A program made the translations under genes and the position numbers. A stretch of 32,263 bases of DNA from the NCBI GenBank assembly GCA_021790995.1, contig JAJYFA010000027.1, forward strand, positions 1 through 32,263, in the 5' to 3' direction. The DNA is from Acidobacteriota bacterium. GTDB taxonomy: Bacteria > Acidobacteriota > Terriglobia > Terriglobales > Acidobacteriaceae. This document shows positions 15,904 to 25,050 of the stretch, piece by piece (the first letter of the stretch is position 1; every line of letters starts with the position of its first letter). Below the pieces are notes generated by a model. The model did not search any database and was not told the DNA's origin. It saw only the letters and a program-made list of their open reading frames with translations.

Positions 15904-18102
15904 ATGTATTCTCAGCGCATGAGCGAGGCGGCTTCTTCACCGAACGGCAATCAACTGGAACATTCGGCGTCGGCGTATCTGCGTTCGGCGCGGCATCAGC
16001 CTGTGCATTGGCATGCGTGGGGCGAAGCGGCGTTTGCGCGCGCCCAGGCTGAAGATAAGCCTGTGCTGCTGGATATTGGTGCGGTGTGGTGTCACTGGTG
16101 CCATGTGATGGACCGCGAGTCGTACGAGGATCCGGAGATTGCGGCGCTGATCAACCGGCTTTTTGTTGCGGTAAAAGTGGATCGCGATGAGCGGCCGGAT
16201 GTGGATGCGCGCTACCAGGCGGCGGTGTCGGCGATCAGCGGGCAGGGCGGATGGCCGCTGACAGCGTTTCTGACGCCGGACGGCCGGCCCTACTACGGCG
16301 GCACGTACATTCCCCGGGACGATCGCTACGGCAGGCCGGGGATGGGACGCGTTCTGACTGCGATGGCCGAGGTGTGGCGAGCGAGGCGCGACGAGGCTCT
16401 GGAGACCGCTGCGAGCGTGATGGCAGCGATCGAGCACAACGAGAGTTTCTCCGCGCGCTCGGGCGTATCTCTGGATCTGACCGAGAAGATTGCGGGATCG
16501 ATTGTGGGACAGTTCGATCCGCGCAACGGCGGGTTTGGGTCGCAACCCAAGTTTCCCCATCCCGCGGCGCTCGATCTGCTGCTTCAGATTGCGATGAGCC
16601 GCGGTGACGAGCGAGCGCGCGAGGCCTTCATCACGACACTGGAAAAGATGGCGCGAGGCGGCGTCTACGACCAGCTTGCCGGAGGCTTTCATCGTTACAG
16701 CGTCGACGAGCGGTGGGTGGTTCCGCACTTCGAGAAGATGCTCTATGACAATACAGAGCTGCTGCGGAACTATGTGCACGGATTCCAGAGTTTTGTGCGC
16801 GAGGATTTCAAGGAGACGGCGCGTGAGACCGTTGCATGGCTTGACGCAACGATGACGGACCGGGAGCGCGGAGGATTCTTTGCGTCGCAGGATGCGGACG
16901 TGGGCCTGGACGACGATGGCGACTACTTTACGTGGACGCTCGATGAGGCACGCGCGGTTCTCGATCCCGAAGAGCTTGAGTTTGCGGCAAAATACTGGGA
17001 CATTGGCGAAGTGGGCGAGATGCATCACAACCCGGCAAAGAACGTGCTGCATGTGAAGCAATCGCTGGGCGAGATGGTCAAGGAGACGGGCGCGGCGTAT
17101 GAATCGCTGCGGACGCTGCGCGACGGTGCGCGTGCGAAAATGCTGGCCGCGCGGGCTTTGCGGCCGGCGCCGTACATCGACCGCACGCTCTATACCGGAT
17201 GGAATGCGATGGCGGTGACAGCGTATATCGAGACCGCGCGCGTACTGCGCATGGATGCGGCGAAAGAGTTTGCGCTACGCACGCTGGATCGGCTGCTGAA
17301 GGAGGCGTGGGACGGCGAGGCCGCGCTCAACCATGTCATTGCGTACGCCGGCGGACCGGAACAGACGGCTGGCGCCGAACGGCTCCCCGGAACGCTCGAC
17401 GATTACGCGTTTACGGTGAATGCCGCGATCGACGCCTGGGTGGCGAGCGGGGAGATGCGCTATTACCATGCAGCCACGAAGCTGGCTGATGCCATGATTG
17501 CGCGTTTTCACGATGCGTCTGGCGGAGGATTCTTCGATTCCGAGTCCAGTGGAGTGAATGCGCTAGGGGCTTTGTCGGCGCGGCGCAAACCCATGCAGGA
17601 CTCACCGACGCCGGCGGGAAACTCGGCAGCGGCAGCGGCACTCGTGCGGCTTGAGGCGCTGGGCGGACGCAAGGAATATCGCGAGGTTGCCGAGCAGACG
17701 CTCGCATGTTTCGCCGGGATTGTGGGGCACTTTGGTCTCTATGCGGGCAGCTACGGCCTGGCGGCAGAGCGGCTTTTGCTCGATCCGGTGCAGGTGGTGA
17801 TTGTGGGCGCAGGGCCAGCTGCGGCGCAGCTTGAGGCGTTGGCGGTGGCGCGCTTTGCCGTGAACAAAACCGTGTTGCGCATCGATCCGGCGCAGCTTGA
17901 GGCGGGCGATGTCCCTGGGGCGCTGGCGGAGACGTTGTTGCAGGTGCCGCCGCCGGGCGGAGCCGATGCCTTGCGCCTCGCGGACGAAAAGCCGTCGGCG
18001 GGAACGCCGGCTGCACGGGCGATGGTTTGCCGCGGCCGTACGTGTCTGCCGCCCATTGTGGACGGAGAAAAGTTGCTGAGGGCTCTGGAAGAGGGTGCGT
18101 AG
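15904..18102 (+). CDS. Thioredoxin-domain protein of the YyaL/SPATA20 family (DUF255)
   Basis: A 732-residue protein. Residues about 18-180 are the DUF255 thioredoxin-like domain: HQPVHWHAWGEAAFARA, then the redox motif C63-H-W-C66 in GAVWCHWCHVMDRES, and GQGGWPLTAFLTPDGRPYYG. The rest is an (alpha/alpha) barrel like those of N-acylglucosamine epimerase-type enzymes, with GGVYDQLAGGFHRYSVD, VPHFEKMLYDN and YTGWNAMAVTAYIETARVL. The biochemical role of this widespread family is not settled. Start: ATG 15904 or ATG 15919; neither has a good binding site. It is divergent from pdxT with about 50 bp between starts, so the two promoters must be compact. It faces the mscS-type gene tail to tail with 24 bp between. 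Confidence 0.9.
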   Translation: MYSQRMSEAASSPNGNQLEHSASAYLRSARHQPVHWHAWGEAAFARAQAEDKPVLLDIGAVWCHWCHVMDRESYEDPEIAALINRLFVAVKVDRDERPDVDARYQAAVSAISGQGGWPLTAFLTPDGRPYYGGTYIPRDDRYGRPGMGRVLTAMAEVWRARRDEALETAASVMAAIEHNESFSARSGVSLDLTEKIAGSIVGQFDPRNGGFGSQPKFPHPAALDLLLQIAMSRGDERAREAFITTLEKMARGGVYDQLAGGFHRYSVDERWVVPHFEKMLYDNTELLRNYVHGFQSFVREDFKETARETVAWLDATMTDRERGGFFASQDADVGLDDDGDYFTWTLDEARAVLDPEELEFAAKYWDIGEVGEMHHNPAKNVLHVKQSLGEMVKETGAAYESLRTLRDGARAKMLAARALRPAPYIDRTLYTGWNAMAVTAYIETARVLRMDAAKEFALRTLDRLLKEAWDGEAALNHVIAYAGGPEQTAGAERLPGTLDDYAFTVNAAIDAWVASGEMRYYHAATKLADAMIARFHDASGGGFFDSESSGVNALGALSARRKPMQDSPTPAGNSAAAAALVRLEALGGRKEYREVAEQTLACFAGIVGHFGLYAGSYGLAAERLLLDPVQVVIVGAGPAAAQLEALAVARFAVNKTVLRIDPAQLEAGDVPGALAETLLQVPPPGGADALRLADEKPSAGTPAARAMVCRGRTCLPPIVDGEKLLRALEEGA

Positions 18103-18126
18103 AGGCGTTTCAGCGGTGGTACAGTC

Positions 18127-19149
18127 TCAACTGCCGGTAAATGGGTTGCTCTCGACGGGCTTGATCGTTGTGGGATCGTGCGCCTGAGCTAATGTCGGCT
18201 CAGCACTGCGCGGCGCGTTTGCCGCTTCTGCATCGCCATGCGGCTGATAGACGCGATATGGGTTGCCCGGGAGCAGATTGTTCTCTTCGAGCGCGATTCG
18301 CACGCGGCGCTGGAATTCGCGCACAGGCGCGTACTGCTGATTGGCGCGCGTCTTGAAGACGACGGGAAAGATCATCTCCGAGCCCTTGACCGAGTCCAAA
18401 CCCAAGACCTGCGGGTCCTGGAGAATTGCGTCGCGGAACGTTTCGCTTGCGCACACTTCCATGGCGATTTGTTGAAGGAGTTTGGTTACCGCGTCGGGGT
18501 TGGCGGAGAAGTCCACGCTCACATTTACGGTGGCGACGGAGAATCCCGCGTTCAGGTTGGCGACGGTTGTGATCTGGGAGTTGGGAATGACGTAGAGCGT
18601 GCCCTCGAAGCCACGCACCGTAGTGCGGCGAAGCGTCAATGCCTCAACAACACCGGAAACACCGGCGATGCGCACCGTGTCACCGACACTGAACTGGCCT
18701 TCGATCAGAATGAGGAAGCCGTTGAGCATGTCCTTGACGATGGTTTGAGCGGCAAGGCCGATGGCAATCCCCGCGATGCCCGCCGAGGCCAGAAGCGGAG
18801 CAAGGTTGAAGCCGATGGCGCTGAGCGACATGAAGGCCGCGATCACAGTGATGATCGCTAAACCAGTGGCGCGGATGACTCCGGCCATGGTCTTGACCTC
18901 AGCCAGGCGAGCGGGTCCGGCCCCGCTCGCCTGAGCCACGCGGTTCATGTGAGCGGTGAGCAGACGCAAGAAACGGCTGAGGATCAAGGCGATGAAGGCA
19001 ATGACAATCAGCTTGGGCAATTCGGTGTGGAGAAACTCCTGACTGTCGTCAATCCATTCGTTGAGCACCTTGCCCAGGAAGTGACCTTGTTGAAAGAGAA
19101 CCCAGCGCATCGTCAGGACGCAGACAGCGCGCATTGGAAAAAGAGACAT
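18127..19149 (-). CDS. MscS-family mechanosensitive ion channel
   Basis: A 340-residue inner-membrane channel that opens under membrane tension to release osmolytes after hypo-osmotic shock. Membrane helices lie at about 45-64 and 90-112, and the pore helix at about 115-148 (LLASAGIAGIAIGLAAQTIVKDML, here shown only in part by the Gly/Ala pattern GIAGIAIGLAAQ). The MscS beta domain follows: GQFSVGDTVRIAGVSGVVEAL and TLYVIPNSQI. The cytoplasmic alpha-beta vestibule covers about 205-300, with a polar tail. The start is supported by GAGGAG seven bases before ATG 19149. It has three helices, as in the small MscS type. It is divergent from the small secreted protein gene at 19228. Confidence 0.92.
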   Translation of the reverse strand: MSLFPMRAVCVLTMRWVLFQQGHFLGKVLNEWIDDSQEFLHTELPKLIVIAFIALILSRFLRLLTAHMNRVAQASGAGPARLAEVKTMAGVIRATGLAIITVIAAFMSLSAIGFNLAPLLASAGIAGIAIGLAAQTIVKDMLNGFLILIEGQFSVGDTVRIAGVSGVVEALTLRRTTVRGFEGTLYVIPNSQITTVANLNAGFSVATVNVSVDFSANPDAVTKLLQQIAMEVCASETFRDAILQDPQVLGLDSVKGSEMIFPVVFKTRANQQYAPVREFQRRVRIALEENNLLPGNPYRVYQPHGDAEAANAPRSAEPTLAQAHDPTTIKPVESNPFTGS

Positions 19150-19227
19150 GCCAAAGCTCCTCTCTCTAGACTAGACTGAGCGCAGGAAAGGCGGGGATGC
19201 GTGCCTGCGTGGCGCATCTGATTTCCT

Positions 19228-19656
19228 ATGGCGAGGTCACGGCAAATCGGGAGTTGTGCGGGTGCGGCGAAGCCTGACAAGCGGTTTTGGGGGCGATGTA
19301 GCAGGTTGTGTGCCATGGCATCTTGCGCGCTGCTGGTAGCTACGGCAGCCGGCGGTCCGCACGGCGGGCACGCAAGTGTAACGGCGAATCCAACAATTCC
19401 AGTTCAAGAGAAGACCGCCAGCACGCCAGCCGCTGGCGCCGGCACAGGCCAAGAGGCGCAAGCAGCGATGACCTCGGAGGCCATAAGCAGGCAGGAGATT
19501 GGGCGGGAATGCGCCGATCTGCTGAAGCTGGCGACCGGTCTGAAAGCGGCGGTCGACAAAAGTACCAAGGACCAGCTTTCCGTGATAGTGGTTCGCAAGG
19601 CCAGCGAGATTGAGCATCTGGCGCACAAGGTAAGAACTGGAAACCCGAAGAGCTGA
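19228..19656 (+). CDS. Small secreted protein, paralogue A
   Basis: A 142-residue protein I cannot assign. It has a hydrophobic segment around residues 30-42 (MASCALLVATAAGG), suggesting export, if translation starts at ATG 19228 or at the internal ATG 19315. A low-complexity Ala/Thr/Pro stretch follows, then a helical C-terminus: LLKLATGLKAAVDKS and RKASEIEHLAHKVR. The same C-terminal pattern appears in the next gene, so the two are paralogues. No ribosome binding site is obvious. It is divergent from the MscS gene. The heptad-like spacing of Leu and Ala suggests a helical hairpin that may mediate protein contacts in the periplasm. Confidence 0.6.
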   Translation: MARSRQIGSCAGAAKPDKRFWGRCSRLCAMASCALLVATAAGGPHGGHASVTANPTIPVQEKTASTPAAGAGTGQEAQAAMTSEAISRQEIGRECADLLKLATGLKAAVDKSTKDQLSVIVVRKASEIEHLAHKVRTGNPKS

Positions 19657-19688
19657 GGCCGCCCGCGTTGCGGCCGGGACGGTTCACC

Positions 19689-20177
19689 ATGGAGAAGGCG
19701 CGGAACAGATTCTGGGATGGCGGAAATCGATGCGTGCGCATGGACTTGTGGGCCTGGGTGTTATTGGCGGTACTGCTGGCGCTGGAGTGCGCGGCGACGG
19801 GCCTTTCGCAGTCTCCGGGAGGAAACGTCCAACCGGGGCAGAGCAACAGTAATGTTATCCCTTTTCAATCGCACCAGAATCTGAGTACGATGCCGGTTGG
19901 CAATTTGGATCCCTTGATGGCGGAGAGACGGTTGCGCGCGTTGAATATTGAGCGGCAAAAGCGTATGGTTGCCGATGCCGGCAGGCTGCTAAAGCTGGCT
20001 AGAGAGTTGAACGAAGAGGTCGCCAGGGCGAACACCGGAAGATTGACGCCGGCGGAGTTGCACAAGATCGCCGAGATCGAGAAACTGGCGCGCAGCGTGC
20101 GGCAAAAGATGGTGAATGGCGTGGCTGAGTCAACGCCGATCTTGCCGCCGCCGCCGGTTGGGTTCCCTAATCAATAG
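19689..20177 (+). CDS. Small secreted protein, paralogue B
   Basis: A 162-residue protein from ATG 19689, 33 bases after paralogue A. A membrane-spanning signal segment WAWVLLAVLLALECAATGL lies near residues 20-38; ATG 19740 would give a cleaner signal peptide, and a TTG at 19668 is also in frame. A Gln/Asn/Ser-rich linker precedes a helical part: DAGRLLKLARELNEEVARAN, then ELHKIAEIEKLARSVRQKM. This matches paralogue A at LLKLA, the EIE-x-LA core and the VR end. The tail is proline rich (ILPPPPVGFPNQ). The family is unknown to me; tandem copies with one signal peptide each point to an envelope-located partner pair. Confidence 0.65.
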   Translation: MEKARNRFWDGGNRCVRMDLWAWVLLAVLLALECAATGLSQSPGGNVQPGQSNSNVIPFQSHQNLSTMPVGNLDPLMAERRLRALNIERQKRMVADAGRLLKLARELNEEVARANTGRLTPAELHKIAEIEKLARSVRQKMVNGVAESTPILPPPPVGFPNQ

Positions 20178-20291
20178 TTTGATGTCTTTTCCTGGGAGTG
20201 CGTTTTTGAAACACTCGGCCTGCGATCTCCTCTTGGGCGTTGGTACAATCGATTAGGCAGAAATCCGGAAACGGTTCGGGGGTCGACCGGA

Positions 20292-22478
20292 ATGGAAGTG
20301 GCTATTTCCAGAGCTCATCGAGCAGAGGTGGTTCGCGCCTCGGATGAGCCGACCGCACAAACTTTGGTGAATATCTACCGGCTGATGTTTCTCTCCCGCG
20401 CGGTAGACGATCGCGAGATTCTTCTCAAGCGCCAGCAGAAGATTTTCTTTCAGATTTCTGGCGCCGGACACGAAGCGCTGCAGGTGGGCGCGGGGATGGC
20501 GTTGCGGCCAGGCTACGACTGGTTCTTCCCGTACTATCGGGATCGCGCGCTCTGCCTGGCGCTGGGCGTCACCCCTTACGACATGATGCTGCAGGCTGTG
20601 GGCGCGGCCGACGATCCGGCCAGCGGTGGGCGGCAGATGCCAACCCACTGGAGCAGCCGCTCACTGCACATTGTCAATGGCTCCTCTTCGACGGCGACGC
20701 AACTGTTGCACGCCGTGGGCTGCGCCGAGGCCGGCCGTTACTTCAGCCGTCACCCCGAAGCAGCCGTGAAGGCTCCCGGCGACTACCGCGAGTTCCGCGA
20801 CGTGGAGTTTCGCGGCGACGAAGTGGCTCTCACCTGCCTGGGCGAAGGCTCCACTTCGCAGGGTGAGTTCTGGGAGGCGCTGAATACGGCATCGAACCAG
20901 AAGCTGCCGGTGATCTTCTGCGTGGAAGATAACGGGTATGCGATCAGCGTTCCGGTGGAGGTGAATACGCCGGGCGGAAACATTTCGCGGCTGGTGGCGA
21001 ACTTCCCCAACTTCCATTTTGCCGAGATCGATGGAAACGATCCGCTGGCCAGCCTGCGCGCGTTCGAGGAGGCGGCGGCGCATTGCCGCGCCGGGCTTGG
21101 GCCGGCGCTGGTGCACGGGCATTGCGTGCGGCTCTATTCGCATTCGCTTTCAGACGACGACAGGCTTTATCGCCCGGCGGCCGAGCGCCAGGCTGCGGCC
21201 CTGAACGATCCCATTGCGCGGATGCGCGCGCGGTTGATTGGGGATGGAGTTCTGACGGCCGCGGAGGTGGACGAGCTGGAACGCGGCGCGGAGCAGGAAG
21301 TTGCCGAGGCGGCGGAACGCGCATTGCAGGCGGAGTTGCCGACTATTGAGAGCATTCCGAAACACGTCTACTCGGAGAACCTCGATGCGCGGCGCGCGGC
21401 CTTTGCCACGGAGCAGGCGGAATCGGCGGCGGCAGAGGACGGCAATAAGACCGCAGCGCACACCATGGCAGACCTGATCAATCGTTGCCTGCGTGACGAG
21501 ATGCGGCGCGATGAGCGCATTGTGATCTTTGGCGAAGACGTGGCCGACGCCAGCCGCAAGGAAGCACTGAGCGAGGTGAAGGGCAAGGGCGGCGTCTTTA
21601 AGCTGACCGCCGGCTTGCAGGCCGAGTTTGGCGCCGAGCGCGTCTTCAACTCGCCGCTGGCCGAGGCCAATATTGTGGGCCGTGCCGTGGGTTATGCTTT
21701 GCGCGGCATGAAGCCGGTGGTAGAGGTTCAATTTTTCGATTACATTTGGCCAGCTATGCATCAGATTCGCAACGAGTTGTCTTTATTGCGGTGGCGCTCG
21801 AACGGAACCTGGGACGCGCCGGCGGTGATCCGCGTGCCGATTGGCGGCTACCTGACCGGCGGGTCGATTTATCACTCGCAATCGGGCGAGAGCCTCTTCA
21901 CGCACATTCCGGGGTTGCGCGTGGTATTTCCATCGAACGCGCTCGACGCCAATGGGCTGCTGCGCACGGCGATCCGTTGCGACGATCCGGTGCTGTTTCT
22001 CGAACATAAGCGGCTCTACCGCGAGACGTATGGGCGGGCGGCTTATCCGGGGCCGGATTTTGCCATTCCGTTCGGCAAGGCGAAGATTGTACGGCCGGGA
22101 GCGCATATCACGCTCGTGACCTACGGCGCGCTGGTGCCGCGCGCTCTCCAGGCTGCGCAGCAGGCCGAGCGGCAGCACGGAATCGATGTGGAGATTCTCG
22201 ACCTGCGCACGCTCAATCCCTACGACTGGGAGGCGATTGCGACTTCAGTGCGCAAGACGAACCGCGTGATTGTGGCGCACGAGGACATGCTGAGTTGGGG
22301 CTACGGCGCGGAACTTGCGGCGCGCATCGCCGATGAACTCTTCGACGATCTGGACGCTCCGGTGCGGCGCATTGGCGCGATGGACACGTTTGTCGCCTAC
22401 CAGCCGAAGCTCGAAGACGCGATTCTGCCGCAGCCGGAGACGGTGCTCAAGGCGATTGTGGATCTGAAGCGGTATTGA
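20292..22478 (+). CDS. 2-oxoacid dehydrogenase E1, fused alpha and beta subunits
   Basis: A 728-residue thiamine diphosphate enzyme that decarboxylates a 2-oxoacid (pyruvate, acetoin or branched-chain type) and passes the acyl group to E2 lipoate. Residues 1 to about 365 are the alpha subunit: [15 protein letters not shown], the TPP motif G184-E-G...N214 ([13 protein letters not shown] ... [10 protein letters not shown]). After a charged linker (about 365-390) comes the beta subunit: [52 protein letters not shown], and the C-terminal domain [14 protein letters not shown] with [14 protein letters not shown]. In most bacteria the two are separate genes. E2 and E3 are not in the window, so the substrate is open; branched-chain type is the best guess. 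A weak CGGGGG precedes the ATG. Confidence 0.93.
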   Translation: MEVAISRAHRAEVVRASDEPTAQTLVNIYRLMFLSRAVDDREILLKRQQKIFFQISGAGHEALQVGAGMALRPGYDWFFPYYRDRALCLALGVTPYDMMLQAVGAADDPASGGRQMPTHWSSRSLHIVNGSSSTATQLLHAVGCAEAGRYFSRHPEAAVKAPGDYREFRDVEFRGDEVALTCLGEGSTSQGEFWEALNTASNQKLPVIFCVEDNGYAISVPVEVNTPGGNISRLVANFPNFHFAEIDGNDPLASLRAFEEAAAHCRAGLGPALVHGHCVRLYSHSLSDDDRLYRPAAERQAAALNDPIARMRARLIGDGVLTAAEVDELERGAEQEVAEAAERALQAELPTIESIPKHVYSENLDARRAAFATEQAESAAAEDGNKTAAHTMADLINRCLRDEMRRDERIVIFGEDVADASRKEALSEVKGKGGVFKLTAGLQAEFGAERVFNSPLAEANIVGRAVGYALRGMKPVVEVQFFDYIWPAMHQIRNELSLLRWRSNGTWDAPAVIRVPIGGYLTGGSIYHSQSGESLFTHIPGLRVVFPSNALDANGLLRTAIRCDDPVLFLEHKRLYRETYGRAAYPGPDFAIPFGKAKIVRPGAHITLVTYGALVPRALQAAQQAERQHGIDVEILDLRTLNPYDWEAIATSVRKTNRVIVAHEDMLSWGYGAELAARIADELFDDLDAPVRRIGAMDTFVAYQPKLEDAILPQPETVLKAIVDLKRY

Positions 22479-22494
22479 TCGTCGTTTGATGTTC

Positions 22495-23070
22495 TCATTG
22501 CTCGGTCAATAGCGCATCCACGGCCTCGGCGAGCGAGGCGCGGCGCAGATTGGCCAGCTTTGCGGCCTCTTCGGCGCCGGGGGCGATATGTTGGGTGTTG
22601 CCCTCGACGAAGATGGTCTCCATGCCGAGGCGGCGGCCGAATTCGATGTCGGAGAGCGAGTCGCCGATCATGATGCTGGTTGCCCCGGCGATATCGGGAA
22701 AGCGTGCGACGGCCTGGTGAAAGAGGCCAGGAAGCGGTTTGCGGCAGTCGCACTGGTTCTTGTCGTGCGGGCAGATAAAAAAAGCGTCGATGCGCGCGCC
22801 GGAGCGGGCGAGAAGCTGCGCGAACTTAGCGTGAATCGAGTCTACGTCGGCTGCGGTCGAGAGGCTGCGGGCGATGCCGCGCTGGTTAGAGACGACGACG
22901 ACGCGCAGGCCGGCCTCGTTGAGCCGGCGCAAGGCTTCCGGAACGCCGGGTAGAACGTGGAACTCTTCCCATCGTGTGACGTATTGGCCCTCGGGCATCT
23001 TTTCGTTGAGGATGCCGTCGCGGTCGAGGAAGACCGTGCGGAGGGAGTTATGGCGCGCGGGCGGGAGCAC
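22495..23070 (-). CDS. gmhB: D-glycero-D-manno-heptose 1,7-bisphosphate 7-phosphatase
   Basis: A 191-residue HAD-family phosphatase removing the 7-phosphate from heptose bisphosphate on the way to ADP-heptose for LPS core. Motif I is VFLDRDGILNE with nucleophile D16 and acid/base D18, motif II is VVVVSNQRGIARS, and motif IV is MIGDSLSDIEFG (D137, D141). The structural zinc site of GmhB, C-x-H...C-x-C, is present as C100-P-H102 ... C107-D-C109 followed by RKPLPGLF. The length equals that of E. coli GmhB only if the GTG at 23070 is the start; an in-frame ATG at 23202 adds 44 unlike residues overlapping the divergent gene and is rejected. A histidinol-phosphatase-like role is the alternative. 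Confidence 0.87.
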   Translation of the reverse strand: MLPPARHNSLRTVFLDRDGILNEKMPEGQYVTRWEEFHVLPGVPEALRRLNEAGLRVVVVSNQRGIARSLSTAADVDSIHAKFAQLLARSGARIDAFFICPHDKNQCDCRKPLPGLFHQAVARFPDIAGATSIMIGDSLSDIEFGRRLGMETIFVEGNTQHIAPGAEEAAKLANLRRASLAEAVDALLTEQ

Positions 23071-23200
23071 TCTGCCATCATAGCAACAGGCTTGCGCGAG
23101 GGCGAGGCGGATACAATACGGGGATGGACTTTCGCACTGAATGTGCGCGCAAGACAGGGTCTTCGCGGCGCCATGCCGCGTGCAGGACGGGCCGAGCGGC

Positions 23201-25048
23201 ATGAAGAATTTTTTACGCCTGGTGCGCTATGGGCTGCCTTACATTCTGGAGTGGCTTCCGGGCGTGGTGCTGTCGGCGCTGGTGGGAATGCTGGATGCCT
23301 TTCGCGTCCTGCTGCTGCAGCCAATCTTCGACCGGGTCCTGGCGCCGAATGCGCCCGAGGGGCCGATACTTCTTGGCCTTCCTAATTCGCGGTGGCACCT
23401 CGATCTGCGCAATCTGGTTCCGCACTTTCTCCACCTGCACAACGCCTGGACCGTGGTGGCTTTTGCCCTGGTTGTGGCTACGGTTCTGAAAGGACTCTGC
23501 GACTACGCCGGGAACTACCTGGTGAATTACGCGAGCTTTGGAACGATTACGGACCTGCGCAACCATCTTTATGAAACCACGATGCGCCGCTCGCTGAGTT
23601 TCTTTCACCAGCACCCGACGGGGACCATCCTTTCCACGCTGATCAACGACGTGGACCGGGTGCAGATTTCGTTGAGTTCGGTGCTGGGCGAATTTCTGCA
23701 GCAGTTCTTTACCTTTGCGGTGTCGCTGACGCTTGTCATCCGGCTCGGCGGGGATCTGAGCTGGGTGCTGATCCTGTTTATTCCGGTGATTGTTGCCTCA
23801 GTGCGCAAGATCGGACGCGAGGTGCGCAAGCGCACGCGCACCGGCCAGGACAAGTTGGCCGAGGTGCAGAACATTCTGCACGAAACCGTGACGGGCAACC
23901 GCATTGTGAAGGCATTCAATACGGAGCTGTGGGAGATTCTGCGCTTCAAGAACGCGGCCAGGCGGTTGTTTCGCGCCAACCTGCGCAGCGTGCGGGTGCA
24001 GTCGATCAGTTCACCGCTGATGGACACGGCAGGCGCGGTTGCCATGGCGGCAATGCTCTGGGTAGGTCGAAATGCCATCCTGCACGGCCACATGACGATG
24101 GGCGTCTTTGGCGCCTTTCTTTTCCTGCTCTTCAAGCTCTACGATCCGCTGCGGCGGTTTGCGTACTTCTACAACAGCTTTCAGGCGGCTTTGGGCGCCT
24201 CGGCATCGATCTTCAATTTTTTTGATGCAGAAGACGACGTCAAGGAACGGCCGCATGCGGCAGCGTTTGGTCACTTTCATAAGTCCATCAAGTTTGAAGA
24301 CGTGGGATTCTCCTATTCGACCGAGGAGGGCGAGCACCAGATTTTGCACAACGTGGATCTCGAGGTGAATGCCGGGGAAGTGCTTGCGGTGGTCGGGCCG
24401 AGCGGGGCGGGCAAGTCAACACTGGTGAACCTGATCCCGCGCTTCTTCGATGTGACGTCGGGACGGATTCTGATCGATGGGCGCGATTTGCGCGAGGTGA
24501 CGCTGGCTTCGTTGCGGCGGCAGGTGGCGCAGGTGACGCAGGAGACGATTCTATTTAACGACACGGTGCATCACAACATCGCCTACGGCCAGCCGGACGC
24601 CAAACGGACGCTGGTGGAACAGGCGGCGCGCAACGCGCTGGCGCACGACTTTATCATGCAGATGCCTCAGGGCTACGACACGGTGATCGGCGAGAAAGGC
24701 TTTCGTCTTTCGGGTGGCGAGCGGCAGCGGATTGCGATTGCGCGCGCGATTCTGAAGGATGCGCCGCTGCTGATTCTCGACGAGGCGACCTCGGCGCTGG
24801 ATGCCGAGAGCGAATCGCTGGTGCAGGCGGCGCTGGCCAATCTGATGCAGAATCGCACGGTGCTGGTGATCGCGCACCGGCTTTCGACGATCCGGCGCGC
24901 CAGTCGGATTGCGGTGCTGGAGTCAGGGCGAATTACGGCGATCGGACCGCACGAGGAACTGCTGACGACGTCGCCAACGTATCAAAAACTTTACCAATTG
25001 CAGTTTATCGACATGCCCGAAGGCGGAAACGGCTGGGCGCAGGAGTAA
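23201..25048 (+). CDS. MsbA-like ABC exporter
   Basis: A 615-residue half-transporter with an N-terminal six-helix membrane domain and a C-terminal ATPase, acting as a homodimer in the inner membrane. The ATPase has Walker A GPSGAGKST with K405, the signature LSGGERQRIAIARAIL, Walker B LLILDEATSALD and the switch His in VIAHRLSTIRRASR. The membrane part (FHQHPTGTILSTLINDVDRV, then LAEVQNILHETVTGNRIVKAF) fits the lipid A flippase group. The start is taken at ATG 23201, where the family usually opens (MKNFLRLVRYGLP); an ATG at 23141 adds 20 unlike residues. It is divergent from gmhB, in keeping with an LPS role, but other lipids or peptides remain possible. The next gene follows after two bases. 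Confidence 0.88.
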   Translation: MKNFLRLVRYGLPYILEWLPGVVLSALVGMLDAFRVLLLQPIFDRVLAPNAPEGPILLGLPNSRWHLDLRNLVPHFLHLHNAWTVVAFALVVATVLKGLCDYAGNYLVNYASFGTITDLRNHLYETTMRRSLSFFHQHPTGTILSTLINDVDRVQISLSSVLGEFLQQFFTFAVSLTLVIRLGGDLSWVLILFIPVIVASVRKIGREVRKRTRTGQDKLAEVQNILHETVTGNRIVKAFNTELWEILRFKNAARRLFRANLRSVRVQSISSPLMDTAGAVAMAAMLWVGRNAILHGHMTMGVFGAFLFLLFKLYDPLRRFAYFYNSFQAALGASASIFNFFDAEDDVKERPHAAAFGHFHKSIKFEDVGFSYSTEEGEHQILHNVDLEVNAGEVLAVVGPSGAGKSTLVNLIPRFFDVTSGRILIDGRDLREVTLASLRRQVAQVTQETILFNDTVHHNIAYGQPDAKRTLVEQAARNALAHDFIMQMPQGYDTVIGEKGFRLSGGERQRIAIARAILKDAPLLILDEATSALDAESESLVQAALANLMQNRTVLVIAHRLSTIRRASRIAVLESGRITAIGPHEELLTTSPTYQKLYQLQFIDMPEGGNGWAQE

Positions 25049-25050
25049 GT

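Noticed and set aside
15851-15940. Longer N-terminus for PdxT
   Set aside because: The additional 30 residues overlap the divergent gene, and a good AAGGA binding site precedes the internal ATG at 15850.
15937-17061. 374-residue minus-strand frame
   Set aside because: Antisense to the YyaL-type gene; composition is typical of a shadow frame.
23071-23202. Upstream extension of gmhB to ATG 23202
   Set aside because: The added 44 residues do not fit the family, which starts a few residues before the FLDRDG motif, and would cover the divergent promoter.
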